A stretch of DNA of 64,000 nt from a virus. The stretch spans positions 42,203 to 106,202 of IMG/VR virus record IMGVR_UViG_3300031841_005609. One strand, given 5' to 3'. How positions within the stretch are numbered: position 1 is the stretch's first letter; each line of letters opens with the position of its first letter. The notes under the pieces are model-generated. The model was not told where the DNA came from, searched no databases, and saw only the letters and a program-made list of their open reading frames with translations. Of this stretch, positions 27,378 to 37,414 are shown piece after piece. Position numbers and translations under genes: made by a program.

Positions 27378-28664
27378 ATGTCGACTCGATACTATAAAAA
27401 CAAAAACGATGGGACTTCAAGATCTGCTGGATACGAAGGTTCGAACATACCTGACGACTTTAATGTTCCTTCGTGTACTATAGAGGATGTTGACAGAGCT
27501 CTTTTCGATCTCTTTGACAAGCAGCTTCCGTTTACATACAAGCATAAAGAAGGTACTAAAAGAGCTCCGGTTATATTCGCATCAGGCGAAAGATTTGCCG
27601 TCCTTAGGAGAAAAGAACCCTTAAGGGACAAGTCAGGGGCTCTTGTTCTTCCGCTTGTCTCTATAATGAGAACAGGAATATCTCAGGTTCCTACGATGGG
27701 AGCTGGAACATCTCAGAATACTCCTCACGTCGTGAAGAGAAAGCTTTCAAAAGATGACCCTGAGTATCAAAGGCTTCTAAACAAAAGGGGACTAAGAAAC
27801 TCCGACGACCTTCCGTCTAAGAATTCTCTTGCTGATCCTGAGAATCCCGTAAAAGAAAAGGCTGCTCCTGGAAAGAACGCTTCCAGAAGAGACATACCTT
27901 CTAGGAGAGACACGAACGATATCGGAAATCCTCTAGGTCAGAACATCTATGAGATCATTGAGATACCGCCGCCGAAATATTTTACTGCATCTTACGAGAT
28001 AACACTCTGGTCACAGTACACTCTTCAGATGAACGATATGATAACGGCTCTCATGTCCCTATATCAGTCGTATTCTCAGAGAACCTTTCAGCTTGAGACA
28101 GACAAGGGATACTGGTTTGTAGGCTACGCCGGAGAGGACCTCAATCCTGGTAACAACTTTGATGATTTCACAGATAGTGAAAGAATAGTCAGGTACACAT
28201 TTACTATGACAGTCCCGGGCTATCTTGTCAATCCCCAGTTCCCCGGAAGTCAAAACGGAGTGAGAAGATATGTTTCTGCTCCTGAGATATCTTTTGATGC
28301 AATCCTCTCTGCTGGAGAGTTTGAACCTTTCACCCAGGAAGGACCAATTTCCGGAAATCCTTCTGATCATGTCCTTGAGGACTTGAGAACTGTTGATGAA
28401 CCGCTCCCTGGCCAGCAAATAGGGTCGACAAATTTTGCAGCTTCAGATTCTCGTGGCATATTTAGAAAAAGACAAGGTTCTCAATCGGTCGATTCAGCTC
28501 TAAAGCAAACGTCGATTGGGGGCACTTTCACTGACGATAATAGGACAAAAATTATTCAATATGATAGAGATCCTTTCACCGGAAAGAAGATTAGAAAATC
28601 TCTCCATGTCAAAAACAGAACGAATAGAATGGGAGAGACGGTTTTGAGAGAGACTCTTGATTAG
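27378..28664 (+). CDS. Tail sheath terminator/completion protein (gp15-like)
   Basis: A 428-residue protein directly before the sheath genes, the gp15 position. Characteristic stretches are AVLRRKEPLRDKSGALVLPL and PKYFTASYEITLWSQYTLQM followed by MITALMSLYQS and a YTFTMTVPGYL strand, as in T4-type tail terminators. It is longer than T4 gp15 (about 272) because of a hydrophilic insertion (about 120-190) and a Ser/Arg-rich C-terminal extension. It should cap the tail end of tube and sheath. Confidence 0.75.
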   Translation: MSTRYYKNKNDGTSRSAGYEGSNIPDDFNVPSCTIEDVDRALFDLFDKQLPFTYKHKEGTKRAPVIFASGERFAVLRRKEPLRDKSGALVLPLVSIMRTGISQVPTMGAGTSQNTPHVVKRKLSKDDPEYQRLLNKRGLRNSDDLPSKNSLADPENPVKEKAAPGKNASRRDIPSRRDTNDIGNPLGQNIYEIIEIPPPKYFTASYEITLWSQYTLQMNDMITALMSLYQSYSQRTFQLETDKGYWFVGYAGEDLNPGNNFDDFTDSERIVRYTFTMTVPGYLVNPQFPGSQNGVRRYVSAPEISFDAILSAGEFEPFTQEGPISGNPSDHVLEDLRTVDEPLPGQQIGSTNFAASDSRGIFRKRQGSQSVDSALKQTSIGGTFTDDNRTKIIQYDRDPFTGKKIRKSLHVKNRTNRMGETVLRETLD

Positions 28665-28719
28665 AATTTTGAAACGAACATGATAATTAAAAGATGCATA
28701 GAACGTTCTAGGAGATACA

Positions 28720-31700
28720 ATGGCTGAGCAAACATTTAGATCACCCGGGTTTTTTGAACAGGAAATTGACCTTTCTGCTAGGCAAATAGCTCCTGTCGGA
28801 ACACCCGCTGGAGTCATAGGTACATCAGAATTTGGACCCGCATTTGTTCCAGTAACGGTAGGATCTTTCGCCGATTTTGAATCACGTTTTGGTACGCTAC
28901 ACCCAGACAGATTCGGACCTTATGCCGTAAGAGAATTTTTAAAGCACAGATCAGCTTTAACCTATCTTAGAGTTTTGGGAGCTGGAGCCAATGAGACCTC
29001 CACAGACATCCAGAACACTGAGCAGTACGGTTACGTTAAAAACGCCGGCTTCCGACTTACCGGTTCTTTGATGACTGACACTGATGGCGAAGGCGCTGAT
29101 GATCTTGCATTTCAGGGCGGTGTTGCTATTATATCTGCTAAACACACGCCCGTTGCTCACGAAGCGGCCAGCTATAGCTTATATACAGATAATGCTAGTA
29201 TTAGTAACAACACTGACGCTCATCTGGTCAGAGGCGTTGTCTTCTTAACAACTGGTTCTAAGCTCCAGATTCTTGATCACGATCAAAACTGGTCAATCGT
29301 AAATTCAAGAGCCGCCGGCGCTGAGGTCGGTGCCATTGGTGGTCTTTCAGATCAGAAATATTTTAAGCTTGCGATCAGCTCTTCTGCTGGAGCTTCTTTT
29401 TCAAATGATGAAGGAGTCCCGGGAATTAGAATTCTTACCGCATCCCTTGATCCGAACGACGGACAGTACATCGGCAAAGTTCTAAACACAAATCCACAGA
29501 ATTTTCAGAAGGAGCAACACCTTCTCTACTTAGACTATGCAGTTGAGCACGAACTCGCTCCTGTTACTGTAACCCCAGGAACAGACACAGTTGCAGTTCT
29601 TTCTGGTACGATAAATACTTCTACTAGAAACTCACTAAGATATGACAACATTGTAGGTCGTTACGACACGAGATACACAACTCCTCGAACTACAAGCTTT
29701 ATATCACAACCTTTCGGAAAGAAGGAGTTTGATCTCTTTCACTTTGAGACAATTTCTGATGGTGCTTATGCAAACGATAAATTTAAGGTCTCTATAGCTA
29801 ATCTTCGGGCTTCGACGGATCCGAACGATGCTTACGGAACTTTTGAAGTCCAGGTAAGACTCTTCGATGACAAAGATACATCTACTGAGATCATCGAGAG
29901 ATATCCTGAATGTAGTCTCAACCCAAGAAGCGATAGATACGTTGCTAGAGTTATTGGTGACAAAAAGGTTAGATACGATTTCGATCAGGAAGATCCTTCG
30001 GAAAGACGTCTTGTAATAACAGGAAAATATCCAAACCTTTCTTCTAGAATTAGAATCCAAATGAACGCTGGGATAGAAGCCGGCGAAGTTCCTGCAACTG
30101 CGCTTCCTTTTGGTTTTAGAGGAATACCGGTTCTAAAGACCAACAATTCTTTGACTGATGGTCTTACTGGACTCACCGACTCTGAGTCAAGAGCTTTGGG
30201 GGAAACAGTCCCAGACAATAGAAAGACACACAGGCTTAATTCTAACACTGATGCTGTTGCGCTAACAAGAGCAATAGTTCCTCCGATGCCGTATAGATTT
30301 AAGGTAACTAGAGGGGAAGCATCTTCTGATTCTACACCTGGTTTCGTTGGAACTCCTGGAACAAACGAAAGAGTTGACGGAAGATATTATTGGGGTGTTA
30401 ATTCATTAAGAATTCCAACTGCAGGATCTACTACAAATCCTGTCCTCAATTCAAACGCAGGAAACACGGTTAATCCTCTCGTTAGGGCTTATACCAAGTT
30501 CCAAGGAATTGAGAAGCTGGATGCACTTGTTTCTGGTTCTGCTGCTGATGAATTTAACTCAAACAAGTTCACGCTTGCAAGAGTTGCCTTCTCAAACAAA
30601 ACGGCAAACAACTCTCTATATGATGTTTTCTCAGCCTTTACTGGATCAGCTCCGGAGCACATGCTTGAAGCTGCTTACATCAGAGACGGACAGCCGGATA
30701 GAAACACGTATGTTGTGGATGATAGAGTCGCCGCAGGAAATAGATTTACTCTCGCTTCTTTGATTCACACTAGCTCGGTTCTCTTTAACAGATTCACCTC
30801 TTACGCTAAGTTTACCAACGTGTTCCACGGCGGATTCGACGGGCTTAATATCCTAGACAGAGATCTCTCGCTATTCAGGGATAAGGCGTTCTCAGTAGAC
30901 GCCGGAGGTAAATCAGTTGAAACAGGAATGAATATCGGTCTCGCTGATGTTGATTCAAAGAACCAGGGTGGTTCCGGAAGAAGAAGCAACAGTAACGCAT
31001 CTATGAGAAGAGCTGTTGATATCATGACTGATCCGATGTCTTCGAACATCAACATCCTTGCAATACCGGGCGTAAGAGAAACATTCGTATCGGATCACGC
31101 CCTTGAGAAGACCAGAGATTATTCGAAGGCTATGTACTTGCTAGATACTCTAAAGTACGATGAAAACGGAAATAGACTTTACGACGACAGCAAGGCTCGA
31201 GTGGATGTGAGAGAAACATCAGAGCAGTTCGAGAGCAGAGCTATCGACAACAACTACGCAGCTACATACTTCCCAGATGTTTTTATACAGGATCCTATTA
31301 ACAACAGAAATGTTAAGGTTCCTGCTTCGGTAGCGGCTTTGGGAACGTTGGCTTTCAACGACAGAGTTTCTTTCCCTTGGTTCGCACCTGCTGGTTTTAA
31401 TCGAGGTGGAATGGACTTCGTTGTAAATGTCGAAAACAGACTCACTTCTGGAGACAGAGACACACTGTATGATGCAAGAATGAATCCTATAGCTGTTTTC
31501 CCGAACACTGGTTTCGTTATCTTCGGGCAGAAAACTCTGCAGTTTACAAAGTCTGCTCTCGACAGAGTCAACGTTAGACGCCTGATGCTAGAGATTAAAC
31601 GACAGGTTACTGGAGTGGCTGAAAGATTCTTGTTCGAGCCGAACAACGCTACGACTCGATCTAGGTTCGTAAGCCAGATAACTCCACTTCTTGGACTCAT

Positions 31701-31875
31701 CCAGTTGCAGGCAGGTATAGAGCAATTTAAGGTTATCTGTGATGCTTCCAATAACACCTCTGAAGAGGTCGAGCAAAACAGAATGAATGGACGAATCGTT
31801 GTTGTACCTACTAGAGCGGTTGAATTTATCTCAATCGACTTTATCATAACAAATAGCGGCGTGTCCTTTGAGTAA
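28720..31875 (+). CDS. Tail sheath protein (gp18-like), copy 1
   Basis: A 1051-residue contractile sheath protein. The N-terminus (RSPGFFEQEIDLSAR, PVGTPAGVIGTSEFGPAFVP) and the C-terminal domain (ALDRVNVRRLMLEIKR, FEPNN, AVEFISIDFIITNSG) are conserved sheath features. It exceeds T4 gp18 (659 residues) through large inserted central domains that should decorate the tail surface. It is 41 bases upstream of a second sheath gene with the same plan. The start ATG 28720 follows AGGAG. Confidence 0.88.
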   Translation: MAEQTFRSPGFFEQEIDLSARQIAPVGTPAGVIGTSEFGPAFVPVTVGSFADFESRFGTLHPDRFGPYAVREFLKHRSALTYLRVLGAGANETSTDIQNTEQYGYVKNAGFRLTGSLMTDTDGEGADDLAFQGGVAIISAKHTPVAHEAASYSLYTDNASISNNTDAHLVRGVVFLTTGSKLQILDHDQNWSIVNSRAAGAEVGAIGGLSDQKYFKLAISSSAGASFSNDEGVPGIRILTASLDPNDGQYIGKVLNTNPQNFQKEQHLLYLDYAVEHELAPVTVTPGTDTVAVLSGTINTSTRNSLRYDNIVGRYDTRYTTPRTTSFISQPFGKKEFDLFHFETISDGAYANDKFKVSIANLRASTDPNDAYGTFEVQVRLFDDKDTSTEIIERYPECSLNPRSDRYVARVIGDKKVRYDFDQEDPSERRLVITGKYPNLSSRIRIQMNAGIEAGEVPATALPFGFRGIPVLKTNNSLTDGLTGLTDSESRALGETVPDNRKTHRLNSNTDAVALTRAIVPPMPYRFKVTRGEASSDSTPGFVGTPGTNERVDGRYYWGVNSLRIPTAGSTTNPVLNSNAGNTVNPLVRAYTKFQGIEKLDALVSGSAADEFNSNKFTLARVAFSNKTANNSLYDVFSAFTGSAPEHMLEAAYIRDGQPDRNTYVVDDRVAAGNRFTLASLIHTSSVLFNRFTSYAKFTNVFHGGFDGLNILDRDLSLFRDKAFSVDAGGKSVETGMNIGLADVDSKNQGGSGRRSNSNASMRRAVDIMTDPMSSNINILAIPGVRETFVSDHALEKTRDYSKAMYLLDTLKYDENGNRLYDDSKARVDVRETSEQFESRAIDNNYAATYFPDVFIQDPINNRNVKVPASVAALGTLAFNDRVSFPWFAPAGFNRGGMDFVVNVENRLTSGDRDTLYDARMNPIAVFPNTGFVIFGQKTLQFTKSALDRVNVRRLMLEIKRQVTGVAERFLFEPNNATTRSRFVSQITPLLGLIQLQAGIEQFKVICDASNNTSEEVEQNRMNGRIVVVPTRAVEFISIDFIITNSGVSFE

Positions 31876-31916
31876 AGAATAAGTAAGAATATGCAGCAAT
31901 TTCAGGAGAAAGCTCA

Positions 31917-34900
31917 ATGGCAGAGTTAACATTTAAGAGCCCGGGCGTAAGCACCAGAGAAATAGATCTCAGCGGTCCAACAGCGATCCAACCTACAGGA
32001 GTTCCTGCAGGAGTTATCGGAACCGCCGTTAGAGGACCTGCTTTCGTTCCAGTTACTGTGGCAACCTTTCAGGACTTCGTTGCCAAGTTCGGAAACACAG
32101 ACGGAGAGAAATTTGGACCTCTAGCCATGAACGAATGGTTGCGAAGTGCAAACGCCGGAACATACGTTAGAATCCTAGGTATCGGTGATGGTAAGAAGAG
32201 AACTTCTGCAGGCGCCAATGCAGGTAAGGTTACCAACGCAGGGTTCGTCGTCGGCGGACAAACCGTCCAAGGCAACGGGTTTATGGGGAACAATCCATAC
32301 TCTGATCACGCAACGTCTGATAAAGCTGGTCCCTTAGGAAGAACTTACTTCTTAGGAGCATTTCACTCTGCTTCAGCCGGAAGCTCTTTTCTCTCAGAAG
32401 CAGGTCTTCAAGGCGGCACAAGAGGCACCCCGGCATCTGCTACCTTTGCTGCTCTCGGCGGCGGAGCCGATCGAATTAAGATAATCTGGAGAGATCCTAA
32501 TACAAAGGCCGGAAACGGAAAGCGAATAGAGCTTAGGGTCAACGCCGCGGCCGCTCAAGGCGCCGGCGCATTCGCAGTCGATTTCGACAGCCCACAAGAC
32601 AAGCTTCGAATAACTGTTAGATTGAACTCCGACGAACTCGGATTTGGAACAATAGCTGAGCTCGTTGAGCTTATCAACACCGGTGACATCGCCACTCCCG
32701 GCATGACTGCTTTAACTGTAGACGATACAGAAGGCTTAAGACAGAAGATCCGAGCTGAAATCGTTGGTGATGACGGATCTGAAGTTCTTCTAGATGGAGA
32801 TGATGAAATTATTACTCTCTCGGGCGGAACGGCTGGTAACTTTGCTGCTTCTCCTATAATCAGAGGCGTCTTGATGGCACCTTCTGGCGTCAACATCACA
32901 ATGAGTACTTCTACTGTTGCAGATGCTAACAATATAGTGAAATCAGACGCCAACGAGGCCGGCGGCGGACCTTTCGGAGATGTTAATGTAGGATCAGCAA
33001 AACAGGAATTTGCTCTCTTGCTTAATGGGCACAAGAAGTCAGATCTTTCTACAAACGTGATCACTGCTTCTTTTGATCCGAGCGCACCGAACTACATCAC
33101 TAAGGTCATCAATACTGATCCTACCAAGATAGAAGAGCAGGGAATATACCTTCACTCTGCTTACGACATCTATCAAACTCAGGCTATAATCACAGGATCA
33201 GGTGTGACAGGCCACCTTGACACCGACAAGATTCGATACGAATCTGCGTTCTTGCTGTCGGGATCTGGGGGAAGAGACTCGGGTACAGCAGCTACGTCTA
33301 CTTCGATCGGCGTGCCAAACTTTGAAAACTTTCAAGATAGATTTACAACTGCTTTCTCTCCTTTTGTCATGTCACAGAAGTTCGGCGGAAAGAATGAAAA
33401 TCTCTTTAGAATCCACGCGTTAGATGACGGAAGAGCTGGGTCTGATGCATTCAAGATTACGATTGATGGAATACAGGCATCAACAAACGAAAATGATCCA
33501 TACGGTAAGTTTAACCTACAGGTTCGCTTCTTATCAGACTCTGATGCTGAGCCTGTCGTTCTAGAGTCGTTCCGAGGCCTGGATCTTAATCCTTCAAGTG
33601 AGAACTTCATTGGAAGAAGAATCGGTGATCGACATACATTCTACGATTTCGATAAATCGGCAGGAGCTCAAAAGATTGTTGTTGACGGAACTTATCCAAA
33701 CGTTTCAAACTACATTAGAGTAGAACTTGATCCTTCGGTGAGCGATGGAACAGCTAACAAGGAATCAGTCCCTGTCGGTTTCCGAGGCTTACATCACCTT
33801 GTGACTTCTGGATCAACGATATCTGTCGGAGACGCAAATACAGCTACGGGCGGTCTTGCAATCTTGACGGGATCTCACATCAATGCCAAGGCTGCTGGTT
33901 TCCAGCTATATAATTCTCCGAATTCACCAGCGCTTCAGAAAATAAATCAACCACCTGTCCCGATGCGTGAATCTGTTGCTGTAGGCGTCTCACCAAAGAA
34001 GACCGTTAATGCCAAGCTCACGTGGGGTGTTCAGTTCGAAAAGAAAGATTCGATCACAGAACCCAACAGAAGCCAGGTGCTGAATGATTCAATTAGAAGT
34101 TTTACCAAGTATTTCCCGTCTTTCCACACTGTTGATCAAAACGCGATCGTAGGAGACAATGAGGGAACACCTGATGTTGCTGGTTGCGTTCTTGACGCAG
34201 ACAGATATAACAACAATGCCTTCAGTCTTGAGAAGATTCAAATCGTCACGACTGCTGCTGATAAGCCTGATGCACAACAATGGGCTGCAGCCCTCTATAG
34301 AAGAAACGGACAGGCTTCGGATTCAATTCTTGATGTCGATGGTGTTTCTACCACAGACACCAGGCTCATAAATCCTGCAGTTGACTTTAAGGTTCTTTCC
34401 GCTCGAAAGTTCCTCAAGTTTACCTTCCCACTCCAGGGTGGATTCGATGGTGTAAACATTTTCGACAAGGATAAGTCAAAGTTCACTGACGCAGCTCTCA
34501 GAAGAGAGATGGACGATTCTTCAAACCAGGGCGGAAAAGAAGGACCAACTGTTGGAGCTTACAGAAAAGCGATATCAGTCATGGAAGAAAAGACTGATGT
34601 CGACATCCAGCTTCTTGCAATTCCAGGCGTTAGACACGAATCAGTCACAGACTTTGCAATAGACTCTGTTGAAAGAAGATTTGATGCACTTTACATTATG
34701 GATCTTGAGGAACGAGACACACTCAATAATCCGATCACAGGATCAGGTTCCGTAATTAACGTGAAGAATACTGTTGATAGACAAGCTGCGAGAAACATGG
34801 ATTCTTCTTTCGCTGCAACTTACTTCCCGGATGTTGTTATAACTGATCCTGCAACGCAGACAAACGTACAATGTCCGCCTTCTGTTGCGGTTCTTGGTGC

Positions 34901-35435
34901 TTTTGCTTTCAACGATTCAGTGGCACATCCTTGGTTCGCTCCGGCTGGTTTCAACCGCGGTGCTCTTTCAACGACAATAGAGTCGCAGGTTAAGCTTAAT
35001 AGAGACAATCTTGATGATCTCTACGAAGTAGATATCAATCCGATCACCGCATTCCCATCAACACCGGGAGTTATCGTTTTCGGACAGAAGACCCTGTTAG
35101 CTGCACAAAGTGCTCTTGACAGAGTCAACGTAAGAAGACTGCTGATTGACGTTAGAAGAAAAGTTAAGAACGTCGCCAACTCACTTCTCTTCGAACCAAA
35201 CAGAGAAGATACATTGGCCAAGTTCAGCAACGCTGTTACACCAATTCTTTCGAGAATCCAGCAACAGCAAGGTCTTGATAGATTTAGAGTTCAGATAGAC
35301 ACCACAACAACTACGCAGGCTGACGTTGAGAACAACACGATAAGAGGAAAGATCTTCTTACAGCCTACGAGATCTGTTGAGTTCATCTCACTCGATTTCG
35401 TTGTTACCAACGCTGGACAATTTGAACAGGCTTAA
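31917..35435 (+). CDS. Tail sheath protein (gp18-like), copy 2
   Basis: A 1172-residue sheath paralogue. N-terminal KSPGVSTREIDLSGP and GVPAGVIGTAVRGPAFVP and C-terminal ALDRVNVRRLLIDVRR and SVEFISLDFVVTNAG align with copy 1, while the central region differs strongly and carries extra Gly/Ala-rich domains. Both copies look intact. Two sheath genes may give a mixed tail or alternative surface domains; which one dominates cannot be told. The start ATG 31917 follows AGGAG. Confidence 0.88.
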   Translation: MAELTFKSPGVSTREIDLSGPTAIQPTGVPAGVIGTAVRGPAFVPVTVATFQDFVAKFGNTDGEKFGPLAMNEWLRSANAGTYVRILGIGDGKKRTSAGANAGKVTNAGFVVGGQTVQGNGFMGNNPYSDHATSDKAGPLGRTYFLGAFHSASAGSSFLSEAGLQGGTRGTPASATFAALGGGADRIKIIWRDPNTKAGNGKRIELRVNAAAAQGAGAFAVDFDSPQDKLRITVRLNSDELGFGTIAELVELINTGDIATPGMTALTVDDTEGLRQKIRAEIVGDDGSEVLLDGDDEIITLSGGTAGNFAASPIIRGVLMAPSGVNITMSTSTVADANNIVKSDANEAGGGPFGDVNVGSAKQEFALLLNGHKKSDLSTNVITASFDPSAPNYITKVINTDPTKIEEQGIYLHSAYDIYQTQAIITGSGVTGHLDTDKIRYESAFLLSGSGGRDSGTAATSTSIGVPNFENFQDRFTTAFSPFVMSQKFGGKNENLFRIHALDDGRAGSDAFKITIDGIQASTNENDPYGKFNLQVRFLSDSDAEPVVLESFRGLDLNPSSENFIGRRIGDRHTFYDFDKSAGAQKIVVDGTYPNVSNYIRVELDPSVSDGTANKESVPVGFRGLHHLVTSGSTISVGDANTATGGLAILTGSHINAKAAGFQLYNSPNSPALQKINQPPVPMRESVAVGVSPKKTVNAKLTWGVQFEKKDSITEPNRSQVLNDSIRSFTKYFPSFHTVDQNAIVGDNEGTPDVAGCVLDADRYNNNAFSLEKIQIVTTAADKPDAQQWAAALYRRNGQASDSILDVDGVSTTDTRLINPAVDFKVLSARKFLKFTFPLQGGFDGVNIFDKDKSKFTDAALRREMDDSSNQGGKEGPTVGAYRKAISVMEEKTDVDIQLLAIPGVRHESVTDFAIDSVERRFDALYIMDLEERDTLNNPITGSGSVINVKNTVDRQAARNMDSSFAATYFPDVVITDPATQTNVQCPPSVAVLGAFAFNDSVAHPWFAPAGFNRGALSTTIESQVKLNRDNLDDLYEVDINPITAFPSTPGVIVFGQKTLLAAQSALDRVNVRRLLIDVRRKVKNVANSLLFEPNREDTLAKFSNAVTPILSRIQQQQGLDRFRVQIDTTTTTQADVENNTIRGKIFLQPTRSVEFISLDFVVTNAGQFEQA

Positions 35436-35444
35436 AACTAAGCT

Positions 35445-35456
35445 ATAGAATATTTA
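35445..35456 (+). promoter_or_regulatory. Candidate AT-rich promoter before tail tube
   Basis: TATAGAATATTTAAT (within 35443-35458) lies about 35 bases before the tube ATG in a 50-base gap. The AATATTTAA core resembles the AT-rich boxes elsewhere in the window. Weak evidence. Confidence 0.25.
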
Positions 35457-35487
35457 ATTAAGAAATCGCTCTCAAGGAGACAATAAA

Positions 35488-35976
35488 ATGGCAGAGACAC
35501 TATCAGTTACCGACATGCTCCCAAATAAGTTCGAGCCCAAGCGAAAGTTCAGATGGGTTTTCGCTATAGAGGGAATCGACTCATTTTTGATGAAAACGGC
35601 AGCACGACCTTCAATCACAACAGAAGAGGTCGAGGTACCTTTTATTAACCACACCCGATACGTTGCAGGAAAGACAAAGTTTGAAGCGTTGTCAGTAACT
35701 CTGCACGACCCAATCGCTCCATCAGGCGCACAGCAGGTTATGGAATGGGTAAGAACTCACTTCGAATCTGTGTCAGGTCGTGGCGGATATGCAGATTTCT
35801 ACAAGAGAGATTGCCAGCTTAAGCTTCTCGATCCTGTTGGAACTGTTGTTGAGCTTTGGGACATCAAAGGCGCTTTCTTGACCGCTGCATCTTTCGGGGA
35901 TCTTGACTACGGTGCTTCGGATCCAACCGAAATCTCTTTGACTATCCGATTCGATAACTGCGTACTTCAGTACTAA
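35488..35976 (+). CDS. Tail tube protein (gp19-like)
   Basis: A 162-residue protein of exactly the T4 gp19 length class (163). It has the tube pattern NKFEPKRKFRWVFAIEGID near the N-terminus, RPSITTEEVEVPFINHTRYV, the ALSVTLHDPIAPSG strand, and a closing GDLDYGASDPTEISLTIRFD. It stacks as hexamers to form the inner tube under the sheath. A strong terminator follows, consistent with high-level expression. Confidence 0.92.
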   Translation: MAETLSVTDMLPNKFEPKRKFRWVFAIEGIDSFLMKTAARPSITTEEVEVPFINHTRYVAGKTKFEALSVTLHDPIAPSGAQQVMEWVRTHFESVSGRGGYADFYKRDCQLKLLDPVGTVVELWDIKGAFLTAASFGDLDYGASDPTEISLTIRFDNCVLQY

Positions 35977-35985
35977 TTTCCTCCA

Positions 35986-36012
35986 AGCCCGGCTCTGCCG
36001 GGCTCTTATTTT
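35986..36012 (+). terminator. Rho-independent terminator after tail tube
   Basis: AGCCCGGC (35986-35993) pairs with GCCGGGCT (35997-36004) around TCT, followed by a T-rich tract. The remaining gap to 36225 (about 210 bases) holds a weaker hairpin AGCTGA/TCAGCT (36097-36102 with 36114-36119) and AT-rich sequence that may include the next promoter; no gene is seen in it. Confidence 0.88.
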
Positions 36013-36225
36013 CTTCTTAGCTTCTAGTTTTGTCTCTAGAGCTGTTTTTTAGAAGTCTATGTAAGAAAACCTTTCTTTTCTAGAAAATCACACCAGAGCT
36101 GAACCTTTAGCCCTCAGCTGTAAGAAAGTATCAACTCGTAATATTTTATATTCGATGATCAAATTTCATTTACAACAAAAATATCGATACTAAACTTAGT
36201 AATATAAAAATCGCGAGGTAAAAAC

Positions 36226-37083
36226 GTGTCAAACGAACAACGTCAAAACAATGAAGTCTTTAGCGCTGCTCAAGCTAGTCAAACAGGCTTCAGAACATCT
36301 AACGTCATGAAAGACGACTTCGGCTACGAAGTTCCAACCGAAGCAGTTCCGCTTCCTTCTGCTGGAAAGGTCTATCCTCCAGAATCAGGTTTGTACTCTC
36401 AGGAAATGATCGAGATCAAAGCAATGACAGCAAAGGAAGAAGATATTCTTACTTCTAGAGCTTTGATTAAAAAAGGTACTGTTATCACTGAGCTCATTAA
36501 GTCTTGCTTGATTGACAAGACAGTTGATGTAGACACGATGATCGCCGGCGACCGAAACGCAGTTATGACAGCTCTTAGAGTTACGGGGTACGGATCAGAG
36601 TATAATGCTCAAGTTTCTTGTCCTGAGTGTGGAGAATCTTCAAAACAAGACTTTAGCTTGACAGATCTTCCGATTAAGCGACTTAATATTTCTCCGGTTG
36701 CCGAAGGAGCAAACCTCTTCGAGTTTAAGTTGCCCCTTACTCAAAAAACAGTTCAGTTTAAGTTCCTGACCGGTAAGGACGAAACCGAAATGGCGACCAT
36801 CGCAGAGCGCCGCAAGAAGCAAGGTCAAAAAACCGACAGTTTGGTTACATCAAGACTTGTTCATTCAATCGTTTCAATTGAAGGGATAACCGATAGAAAC
36901 AAGATTGGAATGTTTATAAAGAACATGCCTGCTAGAGATTCTCTTGCTCTTCGACGTCACATCGACGACAATGAACCTGGCATTTCAATGAAGTCATGGA
37001 TGGAATGCCCACACTGTGATGAACACTCGGAGGTAAATTTGCCCTTAGGGGCTTCGTTTTTTTGGCCTGACGCCGAACGATAA
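36226..37083 (+). CDS. Tail assembly/baseplate hub protein (gp26-like, T4_baseplate family)
   Basis: A 285-residue protein starting at GTG 36226 (ribosome site GAGG). The core MIEIKAMTAKEEDILTSRAL, KSCLIDKTVD, ALRVTGYGSEY is typical of the T4_baseplate/gp26 family. Two CxxC pairs (CPECGESS and CPHCDEH) suggest a bound zinc. Position just before the tape measure is where tail chaperones such as lambda gpG or P2 gpE lie, so an assembly chaperone role is equally possible. A run of seven Ts near the 3' end (37057-37063) may cause a +1 shift into the next frame. Confidence 0.8.
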   Translation: MSNEQRQNNEVFSAAQASQTGFRTSNVMKDDFGYEVPTEAVPLPSAGKVYPPESGLYSQEMIEIKAMTAKEEDILTSRALIKKGTVITELIKSCLIDKTVDVDTMIAGDRNAVMTALRVTGYGSEYNAQVSCPECGESSKQDFSLTDLPIKRLNISPVAEGANLFEFKLPLTQKTVQFKFLTGKDETEMATIAERRKKQGQKTDSLVTSRLVHSIVSIEGITDRNKIGMFIKNMPARDSLALRRHIDDNEPGISMKSWMECPHCDEHSEVNLPLGASFFWPDAER

Positions 37084-37327
37084 AGAAGTTTATCTGGAGC
37101 AGATATGGGGGCTCATGTACTATATGGGCTTCACATACTCTGATGCGTACAACTTACCTGTATGGAAAAGAATCTGGTTCATCAACAGAACGGTTGAGGA
37201 ATTTAAAAAGTCCTCTGAGAACGGAAGCCCACCAGCTTCTAAAGCCGCCCACCAAAACACACCTGATCAAAGAGCTTTAATGGGCTTGAGGCCCGATGCA
37301 CCCGCCAGGCTGAGAAGGTTTACGTGA
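37049..37327 (+). CDS. Probable +1 frameshift extension of the gp26-like protein
   Basis: This frame is open from 37049 (after a TAG at 37046-37048) to 37327. Its first ATG is at 37115, giving 70 residues, but protein-like sequence already precedes it (EVYLEQIWGLMYYMGF), in a pattern typical of short proteins after gp26 homologues. The 0-frame stop is at 37081-37083, so a shift must occur within 37049-37083, where TTTTTTT lies at 37057-37063. This mimics G/GT-type tail chaperones upstream of the tape measure. The alternative is separate initiation at 37115 or at a non-ATG codon. Confidence 0.55.
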   Translation, partial: GLRFFGLTPNDKEVYLEQIWGLMYYMGFTYSDAYNLPVWKRIWFINRTVEEFKKSSENGSPPASKAAHQNTPDQRALMGLRPDAPARLRRFT

Positions 37328-37373
37328 GACCTACTTTAAGCAGAATCTCTTCTGTAGCAAAGTGCGATACTCG

Positions 37374-37385
37374 CATATTTATCAC
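37374..37385 (+). promoter_or_regulatory. Candidate phage promoter before tape measure
   Basis: CATATTTATCAC lies 30 bases before the tape measure ATG in an 87-base gap, with the same ATATTTAT core as at 1178, 22288, 25504 and 62543. Confidence 0.35.
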
Positions 37386-37414
37386 AGAACAGTCGTAAAC
37401 TTTCCGGGAAGAGC

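Noticed and set aside
31254-31847. Long minus-strand open frame (197 codons) inside sheath copy 1
   Set aside because: It is antisense to a conserved sheath domain, has no ribosome site and its product is low in recognisable features.
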